A stretch of DNA of 64,000 bases, taken from the NCBI RefSeq assembly GCF_000425785.1, contig NZ_AUEC01000012.1:1-64000 (forward strand). The letters run 5' to 3'. The notes under the pieces were generated by a model. That model did no database searches. It saw only the letters and a list, made by a program, of their open reading frames with translations, and was not told the DNA's origin. The stretch comes from Pseudomonas taiwanensis DSM 21245. Its GTDB lineage: Bacteria; Pseudomonadota; Gammaproteobacteria; Pseudomonadales; Pseudomonadaceae. The position numbers and the translations under genes are program-made. Shown in pieces: positions 28,395-38,354 of the stretch (its first letter is position 1; every line of letters begins with the position of its first letter).

Positions 28395-30542
28395 ATGATT
28401 TACGAAGGTAAAGCCATCACGGTTAAGGCTCTTGAAAGCGGCATCGTCGAACTGAAGTTCGACCTCAAGGGTGAGTCCGTCAACAAGTTCAATCGCCTGA
28501 CCCTGGACGAGCTGCGCCAGGCCGTCGACGCCATCAAGGCCGACGCCTCGGTGAAAGGCGTGATCGTCAGCAGTGGCAAGGACGTGTTCATCGTCGGCGC
28601 CGACATCACCGAATTCGTCGAGAACTTCAAGCTGCCCGAGGCCGAACTGGTTGCCGGCAACCTGGAAGCCAACCGCATCTTCAATGCCTTCGAAGACCTC
28701 GAAGTACCGACGGTCGCGGCCATCAACGGCATCGCCCTGGGTGGCGGCCTGGAAATGTGCCTGGCGGCCGATTACCGCATCATGTCCTCCAGCGCCAAGA
28801 TCGGTCTGCCAGAGGTCAAGCTGGGTATCTATCCTGGCTTCGGTGGTACCGTGCGCCTGCCGCGCCTGATCGGCTCCGACAACGCCATCGAGTGGATTGC
28901 CTCGGGCAAGGAAAACCGTGCCGATGACGCGCTGAAAGTCGGTGCGGTCGATGCCGTGGTCGCCCCTGAACTGCTGCAGGCCGGGGCCCTGGACCTGATC
29001 AAGCGCGCCATCAGCGGCGAGCTGGACTACAAGGCCAAGCGCCAACCGAAGCTCGAGAAGCTCAAGCTCAATGCCATCGAGCAGATGATGGCCTTCGAAA
29101 CCGCCAAAGGCTTCGTGGCCGGGCAGGCCGGCCCGAACTATCCGGCTCCGGTCGAAGCCATCAAGACCATCCAGAAAGCCGCCAACTTCGGCCGCGACAA
29201 AGCGCTGGAAGTCGAGGCCGCAGGTTTCGCCAAGCTGGCCCGTACCTCGGTCGCCGAAAGCCTGGTCGGCCTGTTCTTGAACGATCAGGAGCTCAAGCGC
29301 AAGGCCAAGGCCCATGATGAAATCGCCCACGACGTGAAGCAGGCTGCCGTGCTCGGCGCCGGCATCATGGGGGGTGGTATCGCTTATCAGTCGGCGGTCA
29401 AAGGTACCCCGATCCTGATGAAGGATATTCGCGAGGAAGCCATCCAGCTGGGCCTGAACGAGGCTTCCAAGCTGCTCGGCAAGCGTGTCGAGAAAGGCCG
29501 CCTGACCCCGGCGAAAATGGCGGAGGCGCTCAACGCCATTCGTCCGACGCTGTCCTACGGCGACTTCGCCAACGTCGACATCGTGGTCGAAGCCGTTGTC
29601 GAGAACCCGAAGGTCAAGCAGGCTGTATTGGCCGAAGTCGAAAGCCAGGTGAAGGAAGATGCGATCCTCGCCTCCAACACCTCGACCATCTCCATCAACT
29701 TGTTGGCCAAGGCCCTCAAGCGTCCAGAGAACTTCGTCGGCATGCACTTTTTCAACCCGGTGCACATGATGCCGCTGGTGGAAGTGATTCGTGGCGAGAA
29801 ATCCAGCGATGTAGCGGTCGCCACCACCGTGGCGTACGCCAAGAAGATGGGCAAGAACCCGATCGTGGTCAACGACTGCCCCGGCTTCCTGGTCAATCGC
29901 GTGCTGTTCCCGTATTTCGGCGGCTTCGCCAAGCTGGTCAGCGCCGGTGTCGACTTCGTGCGCATCGACAAGGTTATGGAGAAGTTCGGCTGGCCCATGG
30001 GGCCGGCGTACCTGATGGACGTCGTCGGCATCGACACCGGCCACCACGGCCGTGACGTAATGGCCGAAGGCTTCCCGGACCGCATGAAAGATGACCGTCG
30101 CTCGGCCGTCGATGCGCTCTACGAGGCCAACCGTCTCGGCCAGAAGAACGGCAAGGGCTTCTACGCCTACGAAACCGACAAGCGCGGCAAACCGAAGAAA
30201 GTGGCCGACAGCAGCGTGCTCGACGTCCTCAAGCCGATCGTGTTCGAAGCGCGTGAAGTCAGCGACGAAGACATCATCAACTGGATGATGATCCCGCTGT
30301 GCCTCGAAACCGTGCGCTGCCTGGAAGATGGCATCGTCGAAACCGCCGCCGAAGCCGACATGGGCCTGGTCTATGGCATTGGCTTCCCTCCCTTCCGTGG
30401 TGGTGCGCTGCGTTACATCGATTCGATCGGGGTGGCCGAGTTCGTTGCCCTGGCTGACCAATATGCCGACCTCGGACCGCTGTACCACCCGACCGCGAAG
30501 CTGCGCGAGATGGCCAAGAATGGCCAGCGCTTCTTCAACTGA
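28395..30542 (+). CDS. fadB: Fatty acid oxidation complex subunit alpha
   Basis: FadB carries enoyl-CoA hydratase/isomerase and 3-hydroxyacyl-CoA dehydrogenase activities, and with FadA forms the alpha2-beta2 beta-oxidation complex. The 715-residue protein has an N-terminal crotonase domain ([17 protein letters not shown], then [20 protein letters not shown]). The NAD-binding dehydrogenase domain starts at [16 protein letters not shown] near residue 320, with [18 protein letters not shown] and [13 protein letters not shown] downstream. ATG at 28395 follows GGAG; earlier starts are unlike the family. It is the first gene of fadBA, 46 nt before fadA. The upstream PsrA-like half sites hint at fatty-acid-responsive control. 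Confidence 0.97.
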   Translation: MIYEGKAITVKALESGIVELKFDLKGESVNKFNRLTLDELRQAVDAIKADASVKGVIVSSGKDVFIVGADITEFVENFKLPEAELVAGNLEANRIFNAFEDLEVPTVAAINGIALGGGLEMCLAADYRIMSSSAKIGLPEVKLGIYPGFGGTVRLPRLIGSDNAIEWIASGKENRADDALKVGAVDAVVAPELLQAGALDLIKRAISGELDYKAKRQPKLEKLKLNAIEQMMAFETAKGFVAGQAGPNYPAPVEAIKTIQKAANFGRDKALEVEAAGFAKLARTSVAESLVGLFLNDQELKRKAKAHDEIAHDVKQAAVLGAGIMGGGIAYQSAVKGTPILMKDIREEAIQLGLNEASKLLGKRVEKGRLTPAKMAEALNAIRPTLSYGDFANVDIVVEAVVENPKVKQAVLAEVESQVKEDAILASNTSTISINLLAKALKRPENFVGMHFFNPVHMMPLVEVIRGEKSSDVAVATTVAYAKKMGKNPIVVNDCPGFLVNRVLFPYFGGFAKLVSAGVDFVRIDKVMEKFGWPMGPAYLMDVVGIDTGHHGRDVMAEGFPDRMKDDRRSAVDALYEANRLGQKNGKGFYAYETDKRGKPKKVADSSVLDVLKPIVFEAREVSDEDIINWMMIPLCLETVRCLEDGIVETAAEADMGLVYGIGFPPFRGGALRYIDSIGVAEFVALADQYADLGPLYHPTAKLREMAKNGQRFFN

Positions 30543-30573
30543 GCGGCCCCACAGCGCCTGAGAGCAAGAGTAG

Positions 30574-31764
<1,191 letters not shown>

Positions 31765-31783
31765 TCGCGTTGCAAGTCAGCAG

Positions 31784-31815
31784 CCGGGGCCCAGTGCCCC
31801 GGTTTTTGTTTTTTT
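31784..31815 (+). terminator. Intrinsic terminator of fadBA
   Basis: The stem CCGGGGC/GCCCCGG with loop CCAGT is followed by TTTTTGTTTTTTT. It starts 20 nt after the fadA stop and ends 30 nt before the DUF1653 gene. Confidence 0.9.
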
Positions 31816-31844
31816 ACAGATTTTGTTTCAAGAGGGTGAGTGAC

Positions 31845-32096
31845 ATGCAGATACAACCAGGCGTGTATCGTCATTACAAAGGGCCTGAGTACCGTGTCTT
31901 CGCCGCTGCCCAGCACTCCGAGACCGAAGAATGGGTGGTGTTCTACCAGGCGCTGTACGGCGAATTCGGGCTGTGGGTACGGCCACTTTCGATGTTCCTC
32001 GAATCAGTCGAGGTTGACGGCGAGCAGGTGCCACGCTTTGCTTTGGTCAAGGCCGAAGAGGGGCTGTCCGGGCACTTGGCCGGGCCAGGCGAGTGA
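31845..32096 (+). CDS. DUF1653 protein (83 aa)
   Basis: A small cytosolic protein of the DUF1653 family: MQIQPGVYRHYKGPEYRVFA, then EEWVVFYQALYGEFGLWVRP and MFLESVEVDGEQVPRF match the family pattern of a compact beta-barrel-like fold. The family is widespread and its function unknown. The ATG at 31845 follows GAGGGTGAG. It lies between the fadBA terminator and the topA promoter, so it is transcribed separately from fadBA. Family recognition is by pattern from memory. Confidence 0.85.
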   Translation: MQIQPGVYRHYKGPEYRVFAAAQHSETEEWVVFYQALYGEFGLWVRPLSMFLESVEVDGEQVPRFALVKAEEGLSGHLAGPGE

Positions 32097-32106
32097 TCGA
32101 CCGCGC

Positions 32107-32135
32107 TTGACCTCACTCTTTTGCCACTATATATA
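32107..32135 (+). promoter_or_regulatory. Sigma-70 promoter of topA
   Basis: TTGACC at 32107-32112, a 17-bp spacer, and TATATA at 32130-32135 give a near-consensus housekeeping promoter. The predicted transcript starts about 55 nt before the topA ATG. The run of alternating TA is easily melted, which fits the supercoiling-sensitive promoters described for E. coli topA; that link is inference. Confidence 0.7.
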
Positions 32136-32196
32136 GCGGTGCCGCGTCTGGCACCTGACGCGTTTTTAATCTTCAGATTCAGGAATACTCCGATCC

Positions 32197-34806
32197 ATGG
32201 GCAAATCGCTGGTCATTGTGGAATCCCCGGCCAAGGCCAAGACCATCAACAAGTACCTGGGCAACCAGTACGTGGTGAAGTCGAGTATCGGCCATATCCG
32301 AGACCTCCCCACCAGCGGTTCGGCCAGCGCCAGCAAAGAGCCGGCCGCCAAGCGCGGCAAGACTGCGGGTGAGGCTCCGGCCCTGTCGCCCAAGGAAAAG
32401 GCGCGGCGCCAGCTGGTGGCACGCATGGGCGTCGACCCAGAACACGGCTGGAAGGCCAAGTACGAGATCCTGCCTGGCAAGGAGAAGGTGATCGACGAAC
32501 TGCGCCGCCTGGCCAAGGATGCCGACACCATCTATCTCGCAACCGACTTGGATCGCGAAGGGGAGGCCATTGCCTGGCATCTGCGCGAAGCCATTGGTGG
32601 GGACGACAGCCGCTACAAGCGCGTGGTGTTCAACGAAATCACCAAGAAGGCCATCCAGGATGCCTTCTCCCAGCCGGGCGAACTCGACATCGACCGCGTC
32701 AATGCCCAGCAGGCGCGGCGCTTCCTCGACCGGGTGGTTGGCTACATGGTTTCGCCATTGCTGTGGGCCAAGATCGCCCGCGGCCTGTCCGCTGGACGGG
32801 TGCAGTCGGTGGCGGTGAAGCTGGTGGTCGAGCGCGAGCGCGAAATCCGGGCTTTCATCCCCGAGGAATACTGGGAAGTCCACGCTGACCTGGGCACCGC
32901 CAAGAACGCCAAGGTGCGCTTCGAAGTGGCTCGCGAGAACGGCGAAGCCTTCAAGCCGCTCAATGAAGCCCAGGCCATGGCCGCACTGGAGAAGCTCAAG
33001 GCTTCCAGCTACAGCGTGGTCAAGCGCGAAGACCGGCCGACCAGTAGCAAGCCGTCGGCACCGTTCATTACCTCCACCTTGCAGCAGGCTGCGAGCAATC
33101 GCCTGGGCTTCGGGGTGAAGAAGACCATGATGATGGCCCAGCGTCTGTACGAAGCGGGTTACATCACCTACATGCGTACCGACTCGACCAACCTGTCGGC
33201 CGACGCCCTGGACATGGCGCGCAGCTACATCGAGCGTGAGTTCGGCAAGCAGTACCTGCCGGAAGCTGCGCTGGTGTACGGCAGCAAGGAGGGCGCTCAG
33301 GAAGCGCACGAAGCGATTCGTCCTTCTGACGTCAATACCCATCCGACCAAGCTCAGCGGCATGGAACGCGATGCCGAGCGCTTGTACGAGCTGATCTGGC
33401 GTCAGTTCCTGGCCTGCCAGATGCCGCCGGCGCAATACCTGTCCACCAGCGTCACGGTCGCTGCTGGCGACTTCGAGCTGCGTGCCAAGGGCCGTATCCT
33501 GAAGTTCGACGGTTATACCCGTGTGCTGCCACAGCAGAGCAAGCCAGGCGAAGACGATGTGCTGCCGGAAATGGCCCAGGGTGAGGCGTTGAAGCTGATC
33601 CAACTCGACCCGAGCCAGCATTTCACCAAGCCACCGGCGCGCTTCACCGAGGCCAGCCTGGTCAAGGAAATGGAAAAACGTGGGATCGGTCGTCCGTCCA
33701 CCTATGCGGCGATCATCTCCACCATCCAGGACCGTGGCTATGTGACCCTGCACAACCGCCGCTTCTATTCCGAGAAGATGGGTGACATCGTCACCGAACG
33801 CCTCTCCGAGAGTTTCTCCAATCTGATGGATTACGGCTTCACCGCCGACATGGAAGAGAACCTCGACGACGTGGCCCAGGGCGAGCGTGACTGGAAGAAC
33901 GTGCTGGACGAGTTCTACGGCGACTTCAGCAAGAAACTGCTGACGGCCGAGTCGGCAGAGAACGGCATGCGTGCCAACCAGCCGACCATGACCAACATTC
34001 CGTGCAAGGAATGCGGGCGGCCGATGATGATCCGTACCGCTTCGACCGGCGTGTTCCTGGGTTGCTCGGGATACAGCCTGCCGCCCAAAGAGCGCTGCAA
34101 GGCCACCGTGAACCTGGTGCCGGGTGACGAGATTGCTGCAGACGACGAGGGCGAGTCGGAATCCCGCGTGCTGCGTGGCAAGCACCGTTGCCCGATCTGC
34201 GCGACGGCGATGGATGCCTACCTGCTGGACGAAAAGCACAAGCTGCATATCTGCGGTAACAACCCGGACTGTGCGGGCTACGAGATCGAGGAAGGCAACT
34301 ACCGGATCAAGGGCTACGAAGGGCCGAGCCTGGAGTGCGACAAGTGCGGTAGCGAGATGCAGCTCAAGACAGGCCGTTTCGGCAAGTTCTTCGGTTGCAC
34401 CAATCCTTCGTGCAAGAACACCCGCAAGCTGCTCAAGAGCGGCGAAGCGGCGCCACCGAAGATGGATAAGGTGGACATGCCGGAGCTCAAGTGCGAGAAG
34501 GTCGACGATACCTACGTGCTGCGCGACGGCGCTTCTGGGCTGTTCCTGGCCGCCAGCCAGTTCCCCAAGAACCGCGAAACCCGGGCCCCGCTGGTGATGG
34601 AGATCGTTCCACACAAGCACGAGATCGACCCTAAGTACCACTTCCTCTGCGATGCGCCGCAGAAGGACCCTGAAGGCCGTCCAGCGGTGATTCGCTACAG
34701 CCGCAAGACCAAGGAGCAATACGTGCAGTCCGAGGTCGATGGCAAGCCGACCGGCTGGAAGGCGTTTTACGACGGGAGTACCTGGAAAGTCGAAGACAAG
34801 CGCTGA
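32197..34806 (+). CDS. topA: DNA topoisomerase I
   Basis: Type IA topoisomerase that relaxes negative supercoils. The 869-residue protein starts [22 protein letters not shown], the TOPRIM domain, with acidic metal residues in [15 protein letters not shown]. The active-site Tyr lies at about residue 325 in [16 protein letters not shown] (E. coli Tyr319). The C-terminus has zinc-ribbon repeats with [24 protein letters not shown] and [10 protein letters not shown], followed by a basic tail. The first Cys pattern and the gene's position after fadBA match pseudomonads. ATG at 32197 follows AGGA. A GC hairpin at 34826-34842 follows. Confidence 0.97.
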   Translation: MGKSLVIVESPAKAKTINKYLGNQYVVKSSIGHIRDLPTSGSASASKEPAAKRGKTAGEAPALSPKEKARRQLVARMGVDPEHGWKAKYEILPGKEKVIDELRRLAKDADTIYLATDLDREGEAIAWHLREAIGGDDSRYKRVVFNEITKKAIQDAFSQPGELDIDRVNAQQARRFLDRVVGYMVSPLLWAKIARGLSAGRVQSVAVKLVVEREREIRAFIPEEYWEVHADLGTAKNAKVRFEVARENGEAFKPLNEAQAMAALEKLKASSYSVVKREDRPTSSKPSAPFITSTLQQAASNRLGFGVKKTMMMAQRLYEAGYITYMRTDSTNLSADALDMARSYIEREFGKQYLPEAALVYGSKEGAQEAHEAIRPSDVNTHPTKLSGMERDAERLYELIWRQFLACQMPPAQYLSTSVTVAAGDFELRAKGRILKFDGYTRVLPQQSKPGEDDVLPEMAQGEALKLIQLDPSQHFTKPPARFTEASLVKEMEKRGIGRPSTYAAIISTIQDRGYVTLHNRRFYSEKMGDIVTERLSESFSNLMDYGFTADMEENLDDVAQGERDWKNVLDEFYGDFSKKLLTAESAENGMRANQPTMTNIPCKECGRPMMIRTASTGVFLGCSGYSLPPKERCKATVNLVPGDEIAADDEGESESRVLRGKHRCPICATAMDAYLLDEKHKLHICGNNPDCAGYEIEEGNYRIKGYEGPSLECDKCGSEMQLKTGRFGKFFGCTNPSCKNTRKLLKSGEAAPPKMDKVDMPELKCEKVDDTYVLRDGASGLFLAASQFPKNRETRAPLVMEIVPHKHEIDPKYHFLCDAPQKDPEGRPAVIRYSRKTKEQYVQSEVDGKPTGWKAFYDGSTWKVEDKR

Positions 34807-34825
34807 TTCCTCGGTGCTGTAATTG

Positions 34826-34842
34826 GGGCCGCTTTGCGGCCC
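34826..34842 (+). terminator. Short hairpin after topA
   Basis: GGGCCGC and GCGGCCC form a 7-bp stem around TTT, 20 nt after the topA stop. There is no T-run, so terminator strength is uncertain. Confidence 0.4.
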
Positions 34843-34895
34843 TGATCATTTATGATGCAGTAATATGCCTTGCAGCCTATGGGAGGGCACTCGAA

Positions 34896-35411
34896 ATGGC
34901 CCAGGAACTCTACACCCGCACCAACCAGAAACTGTTCTTCGCCGGCCTCGCCCTCGAATCGATGGCCAAGGCCGAACAGAGCCAGGCCATGAATGCCCAG
35001 GGCCTGGTCCAGGCTGAACGCGAGGCAGCGTTGTTTCACCTCAATGGCGCGCTGCTGGGACTGTGTCACGAGATCGGCGGCTTCTACCGGCTGCCGGTAG
35101 TGGCTTCGGTCGAGCAGGCGCTCGCCGACGATGCGCTGAACGACATCGCCATCCCTGAAGTGGCTGAAATGCTCGAACTGGTGCGCCAGCGGGAAACCTG
35201 GCTGGCGCAACTGGTCAGTGCTTATGCCGATTTGTTCCGACCGCCGGTCGCGAAGAAAACCCCTAAAACCGACGTCACCCAACCGCTGATCCAGGCTGTC
35301 AATCTCGACGAACCCGAGCAACCTGCGCTGTCGAGAGCAACCCTGGAAAGCTGGAGGAACAACCTTAAGGACTTGGTGAGACGGTTCCGTGACGCGTTGA
35401 GTGAGTGCTGA
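34896..35411 (+). CDS. Conserved protein, DUF6586-like (171 aa)
   Basis: A cytosolic, strongly helical protein: MAQELYTRTNQKLFFAGLAL and MAKAEQSQAMNAQGLVQAER, then LFHLNGALLGLCHEIGGFYR. A Pro/Lys-rich hinge (FRPPVAKKTPKTDVTQ) precedes a short C-terminal helix ESWRNNLKDLVRRFRDAL. It resembles the uncharacterised pseudomonad family found between topA and the lexA region (PA3010-like; DUF6586 from memory). GGGAGG precedes the ATG. It lies 89 nt after topA and 50 nt before the next small gene on the same strand. Function unknown; the conserved linkage suggests a cellular rather than accessory role. Confidence 0.8.
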   Translation: MAQELYTRTNQKLFFAGLALESMAKAEQSQAMNAQGLVQAEREAALFHLNGALLGLCHEIGGFYRLPVVASVEQALADDALNDIAIPEVAEMLELVRQRETWLAQLVSAYADLFRPPVAKKTPKTDVTQPLIQAVNLDEPEQPALSRATLESWRNNLKDLVRRFRDALSEC

Positions 35412-35461
35412 TCACTGATTCGACTGGTACAATGCTGGCCTTTCGAGGAGAACAGCCCTAT

Positions 35462-35695
35462 ATGTCAACGTCCTTTCTAGAAATTGTCGAGTTGCCTGAT
35501 GGCCGGATCGAACTGCGTCGTGCCGAGGACGAAGGCTCTCTGGTAACCCTGGATTTCTCGGAGGACGCCAAGGCGTTCTTGCAGGGGCAGCACGTCGAAG
35601 TCGCCAAGGCAATGCTGAGCGTCGGCGTGCAAATGGCAGGTCGCCTCATGGATGGCGAACTCGAACGCGACGAAGGACCGCGCGTACTGCACTAA
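35462..35695 (+). CDS. Conserved hypothetical protein (77 aa)
   Basis: A small acidic cytosolic protein starting MSTSFLEIVELPDGRIELRR, then LVTLDFSEDAKAFLQGQHVE and AKAMLSVGVQMAGRLMDGEL. No membrane segment or signal. GAGGAGAAC lies just upstream of the ATG at 35462; a longer frame from 35405 lacks this. It looks like the conserved PA3009-type protein of pseudomonads. It is probably cotranscribed with the preceding gene (50-nt gap) and faces sulA across a shared terminator hairpin. Function unknown. Confidence 0.82.
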   Translation: MSTSFLEIVELPDGRIELRRAEDEGSLVTLDFSEDAKAFLQGQHVEVAKAMLSVGVQMAGRLMDGELERDEGPRVLH

Positions 35696-35723
35696 ACGAA
35701 GAGTGTGGTGTGAGGTAACAGGC

Positions 35724-35761
35724 AAAGCCTGAACATCAGCCGAGGCGGATGTTCAGGCTTT
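35724..35761. terminator. Bidirectional terminator overlapping the sulA 3' end
   Basis: A perfect 14-bp stem AAAGCCTGAACATC/GATGTTCAGGCTTT with a 10-nt loop. The plus-strand small gene ends 28 nt before it. On the minus strand, one arm encodes the last residues of SulA and the stop codon (35736-35738) lies in the loop and arm, so the terminator is built into the end of sulA. Confidence 0.8.
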
Positions 35762-36212
35762 GTGCGTTTCCGGCGTTGGCTGCGCGCACCAGTTGCTGGC
35801 GTGCGCTGGCGTTGATGTTCCCTAGCCAGCTCACTACGGTATGGCTAAGGCCAAGGCGCAGGGCTTCACAGGCCAGTTGCAGCGGGCTCTGGTTGCCGCG
35901 AGGGTGCAGCAGCAGAATGCGTTCGCGGTTGAGGCCTGCATCCCGCAGCCAGGCTTGTGTCAGGTTAGAGGGTGGGGCGATCAGGGTCAGCCAGCGGGCG
36001 TCGTCTTCTTCGCTCAGTTCGCGTAGCACAGGCGCCAGCAGGTTTTGGCAGTGTCCAACTGCGCCGCGCAGTGACAGTTCGCTAAACAGCTCGGGTTGGC
36101 TGTGCTTGCGCGCCGGCTCTTGTGCCTTCAAGCCAGGCAATACCGGCTGGGCGAGGAAAGCCTCGAACAGCGGGAGCTGAACTTGCTGGGGTGCATGGAT
36201 GGACTGCTGCAT
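35736..36212 (-). CDS. sulA: SOS cell division inhibitor SulA
   Basis: SulA blocks FtsZ polymerisation during the SOS response. The 158-residue protein has a variable N-terminus with QVQLPLFEAFLAQP and the conserved core ARWLTLIAPPSNLTQAWLRDAG, ILLLHPRGNQSPLQLACEAL and SHTVVSWLGNINASARQQL, which is a RecA-like degenerate fold lacking a P-loop. ATG at 36212 follows GGAGG with good spacing. It is second in the lexA-sulA operon, 13 nt after lexA, so it responds to the same LexA boxes. Its coding end doubles as a terminator arm. Confidence 0.93.
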   Translation of the reverse strand: MQQSIHAPQQVQLPLFEAFLAQPVLPGLKAQEPARKHSQPELFSELSLRGAVGHCQNLLAPVLRELSEEDDARWLTLIAPPSNLTQAWLRDAGLNRERILLLHPRGNQSPLQLACEALRLGLSHTVVSWLGNINASARQQLVRAANAGNAQSLNIRLG

Positions 36213-36225
36213 GACGCCTCCTGGA

Positions 36226-36834
36226 TCAGCGGCGAATGACGCCGACACTCAAGCCCTCGATAACCAGTTCCTGTTCTTTCAGGTCGACTTCGATGGGGGC
36301 GAATTCGGGGTTCTCGGCAATAAGCCAGACTTTGCTGCCTTCACGCTTGAAGCGCTTGACCGTTACTTCGTCACCGATGCGGGCGACGACGATCTGGCCG
36401 TTTCGGGCTTCACGGCAGGTATGGACGGCGAGCAGGTCGCCATCGAAAATGCCGATGTCCTTCATGCTCATGCCATGTACGCGCAGCAGGTAGTCGGCGC
36501 GTGGATGGAAGAAGGCAGGGTTGATGTTGCAGGATTGCTCGATATGCTGCTCGGCGAGAATCGGTGCGCCGGCCGCGACCCGGCCAATGATTGGCAGGCC
36601 GTTTTCTTCTGCCTTGGCTTCGAACCCAGGGACACGAATGCCGCGGGAGGCCCCAGGGGTCATTTCGATCGCGCCTTTACGGGCGAGGGCCTTGAGGTGT
36701 TCCTCGGCGGCGTTGGGCGACTTGAAGCCCAGCTCTTGAGCGATCTCCGCGCGCGTCGGCGGGAAGCCGTTGTCTTCGAGGCAACGTTTGATGAAGGCCA
36801 GAATTTCGGCTTGGCGTGACGTCAGTTTCAACAT
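36226..36834 (-). CDS. lexA: SOS repressor LexA
   Basis: LexA represses the SOS regulon and self-cleaves when RecA is activated. The 202-residue protein has the winged-helix DNA-binding domain [20 protein letters not shown] with recognition helix near [17 protein letters not shown]. The self-cleavage site is A88-G89 in [10 protein letters not shown]. The S24-type catalytic dyad is S123 in HGMSMKD and K160 in EVTVKRFKR. It is the first gene of lexA-sulA. Two LexA boxes at 36845-36879 and a near-consensus promoter overlap, giving autorepression. Confidence 0.98.
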   Translation of the reverse strand: MLKLTSRQAEILAFIKRCLEDNGFPPTRAEIAQELGFKSPNAAEEHLKALARKGAIEMTPGASRGIRVPGFEAKAEENGLPIIGRVAAGAPILAEQHIEQSCNINPAFFHPRADYLLRVHGMSMKDIGIFDGDLLAVHTCREARNGQIVVARIGDEVTVKRFKREGSKVWLIAENPEFAPIEVDLKEQELVIEGLSVGVIRR

Positions 36835-36844
36835 GGCGAGCGCT

Positions 36845-36879
36845 CTGTCTTTTTATACAGTGACTGGGATTATATACAG
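36845..36879 (-). promoter_or_regulatory. Two LexA (SOS) boxes upstream of lexA-sulA
   Basis: Box 1 is CTG-N10-CAG at 36845-36860 (CTGTCTTTTTATACAG). Box 2 is CTG-N10-CAG at 36864-36879 (CTGGGATTATATACAG). Their centres are 19 bp apart. Box 2 covers the -10 of the promoter, as expected for repression. Confidence 0.9.
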
Positions 36880-36896
36880 TGGCTGGCCCACTGCAA
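36869..36896 (-). promoter_or_regulatory. lexA promoter
   Basis: Read on the minus strand: TTGCAG (36896-36891), a 16-bp spacer, then TATAAT (36874-36869), a perfect -10. The -10 is buried in LexA box 2. The transcript would start about 25-30 nt before the lexA ATG. Confidence 0.75.
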
Positions 36897-37018
36897 GCGT
36901 TGTGCACGCGGAAAAGGCTGGCAATGTGCTGCATGAGGCGCTGGGCGTGGCGGGCAGCGTGGCCTGCAGCGTGTAGGGCGAAGCTGTGTTTTAATGGCGA
37001 CCGCACGGTCAGCGAGCC

Positions 37019-37062
37019 TTGACATAAACAGGCCTGAAACGTATGTTTCAAACACCTGTTTG
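37019..37062 (+). promoter_or_regulatory. psrA promoter with tandem PsrA operators
   Basis: TTGACA (37019-37024), 17 bp, then TATGTT (37042-37047) form the promoter. Two palindromes of PsrA type overlap it: GAAACGTATGTTTC (37036-37049) and CAAACACCTGTTTG (37049-37062), sharing one base. Both fit the described PsrA consensus, [C/G]AAAC-N2-4-GTTT[G/C]. Binding would cover the -10 and the start of transcription, which predicts autorepression relieved by long-chain fatty acids. Confidence 0.8.
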
Positions 37063-37077
37063 TCTGGCGGAGTAGTC

Positions 37078-37779
37078 ATGGCCCAATCGGAAACCGTTGA
37101 ACGCATTCTCGATGCTGCCGAGCAGCTGTTCGCAGAGAGGGGATTCGCCGAAACCTCGCTGCGGCTGATCACCAGCAAGGCTGGCGTCAACCTGGCCGCG
37201 GTCAACTACCACTTCGGTTCCAAGAAGGCCCTGATCCAGGCGGTGTTCTCGCGCTTCCTGGGCCCGTTCTGCGCCAGCCTCGAGCGCGAGCTGGAGCGTC
37301 GCCAGGCCCGGCCTGAACAGAAACCCTCGCTCGAAGAACTGCTGGAGATGCTGGTGGAGCAGGCGCTTGCCGTGCAGCCGCGCAGCAACAACGACCTCTC
37401 TATCTTCATGCGCCTGCTGGGCCTGGCCTTCAGCCAGAGCCAGGGGCACCTGCGCCGCTACCTCGAGGACATGTATGGCAAGGTGTTCCGCCGCTACATG
37501 CTGCTGGTCAACGAGGCTGCACCGCGCATCCCGCCGCTGGAGCTATTCTGGCGTGTGCATTTCATGCTCGGTGCCGCGGCCTTCAGCATGTCGGGTATCA
37601 AGGCACTGCGGGCCATTGCCGAAACCGATTTCGGCATCAATACCTCGATCGAACAAGTCATGCGCCTGATGGTGCCGTTCCTGGCGGCCGGCATGCGTGC
37701 CGACAGTGGCGTCACCGACGAGGCCATGGCCAGCGCTCAGCTGCGTCCACGCAGCAAGAACGCCACCGCCAAGGCCTGA
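37078..37779 (+). CDS. psrA: TetR-family regulator PsrA
   Basis: PsrA is the fatty-acid-responsive regulator of pseudomonads; it activates rpoS and represses fadBA and itself. The 233-residue protein has an N-terminal TetR helix-turn-helix (ILDAAEQLFAERGFAETSLR, then ITSKAGVNLAAVNYHFGSKK) and a mostly helical ligand and dimer domain. ATG at 37078 follows GGAG and fits the family start MAQSETVERILDA. The double operator upstream and the nearby fadBA and nagZ genes agree with PsrA rather than a generic TetR protein. The assignment rests on context, operator and sequence. Confidence 0.93.
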   Translation: MAQSETVERILDAAEQLFAERGFAETSLRLITSKAGVNLAAVNYHFGSKKALIQAVFSRFLGPFCASLERELERRQARPEQKPSLEELLEMLVEQALAVQPRSNNDLSIFMRLLGLAFSQSQGHLRRYLEDMYGKVFRRYMLLVNEAAPRIPPLELFWRVHFMLGAAAFSMSGIKALRAIAETDFGINTSIEQVMRLMVPFLAAGMRADSGVTDEAMASAQLRPRSKNATAKA

Positions 37780-37819
37780 ACACTGGGCGGGGCAGGGCGC
37801 TTCGGCTAAGCTAGCGCCC

Positions 37820-38344
37820 ATGCCTGACCTCGACTTTCTGCACATTTCCCTGACCGACCAGCGCCTCTACGGCTTCGTCCGTGGGCAATTGCGGGTTCGT
37901 CTCGATGTTTCCACGGCACGTAACGGCGCGGGTGAGCGCAATGGCTCCGGCTGTACGCCGCGAGGCTTGCATCAAGTGCGTGCGAAGATCGGTGCGGGTT
38001 TGCCGCTCAATGCGGTGTTGAGCGGGCGACGCTGGACCGGTGAGGTCTGGACGCCAGCGCTGCACGAGCAGTGTCCTGGGCGTGACTGGATCCTGACCCG
38101 CATCTTGTGGCTCAGTGGATGCGAGTCTGGCTTCAACCGCCGGGGCGGTGTCGACACGTTTCGTCGCTACATTTACCTGCACGGGACGCCGGACATCGAA
38201 CCCTTGCGCGTACCGTTGTCACATGGCTGCATACGCCTGCGCAACACGGATTTGCTTGACCTGTTCGACCGAGTGCCGGCCCATTGCCCGGTGCGTATCG
38301 AAGAGGCTGCCTGCCCCCAGTGGGCTTCTCTCAGTCTTCAATGA
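37820..38344 (+). CDS. YkuD-domain protein without signal peptide (L,D-transpeptidase/carboxypeptidase fold)
   Basis: A 174-residue YkuD-fold protein. The catalytic block is present: H121-G in RRYIYLHGTPD and the S-H-G-C motif LSHGCIRL with Cys137 and Arg139. The start at 37820 gives MPDLDFLHISLTDQRLYGF, which is not a signal peptide; upstream extensions are not signal-like either. Most L,D-transpeptidases are periplasmic, so a cytosolic YkuD enzyme is unusual and resembles reported cytoplasmic L,D-carboxypeptidases (ElsL/LdcV type) of peptidoglycan recycling. It lies 40 nt after psrA and 10 nt before nagZ, a cytosolic recycling gene. Fold is certain; the carboxypeptidase role is inference. 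Confidence 0.85.
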   Translation: MPDLDFLHISLTDQRLYGFVRGQLRVRLDVSTARNGAGERNGSGCTPRGLHQVRAKIGAGLPLNAVLSGRRWTGEVWTPALHEQCPGRDWILTRILWLSGCESGFNRRGGVDTFRRYIYLHGTPDIEPLRVPLSHGCIRLRNTDLLDLFDRVPAHCPVRIEEAACPQWASLSLQ

Positions 38345-38354
38345 AGGATTCCTT

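Noticed and set aside
32179..34719. 846-codon open frame antisense to topA
   Set aside because: A mirror of topA codon bias. Long antisense frames of this kind are expected at third-position GC above 80 percent and occur similarly opposite mfd and slt.
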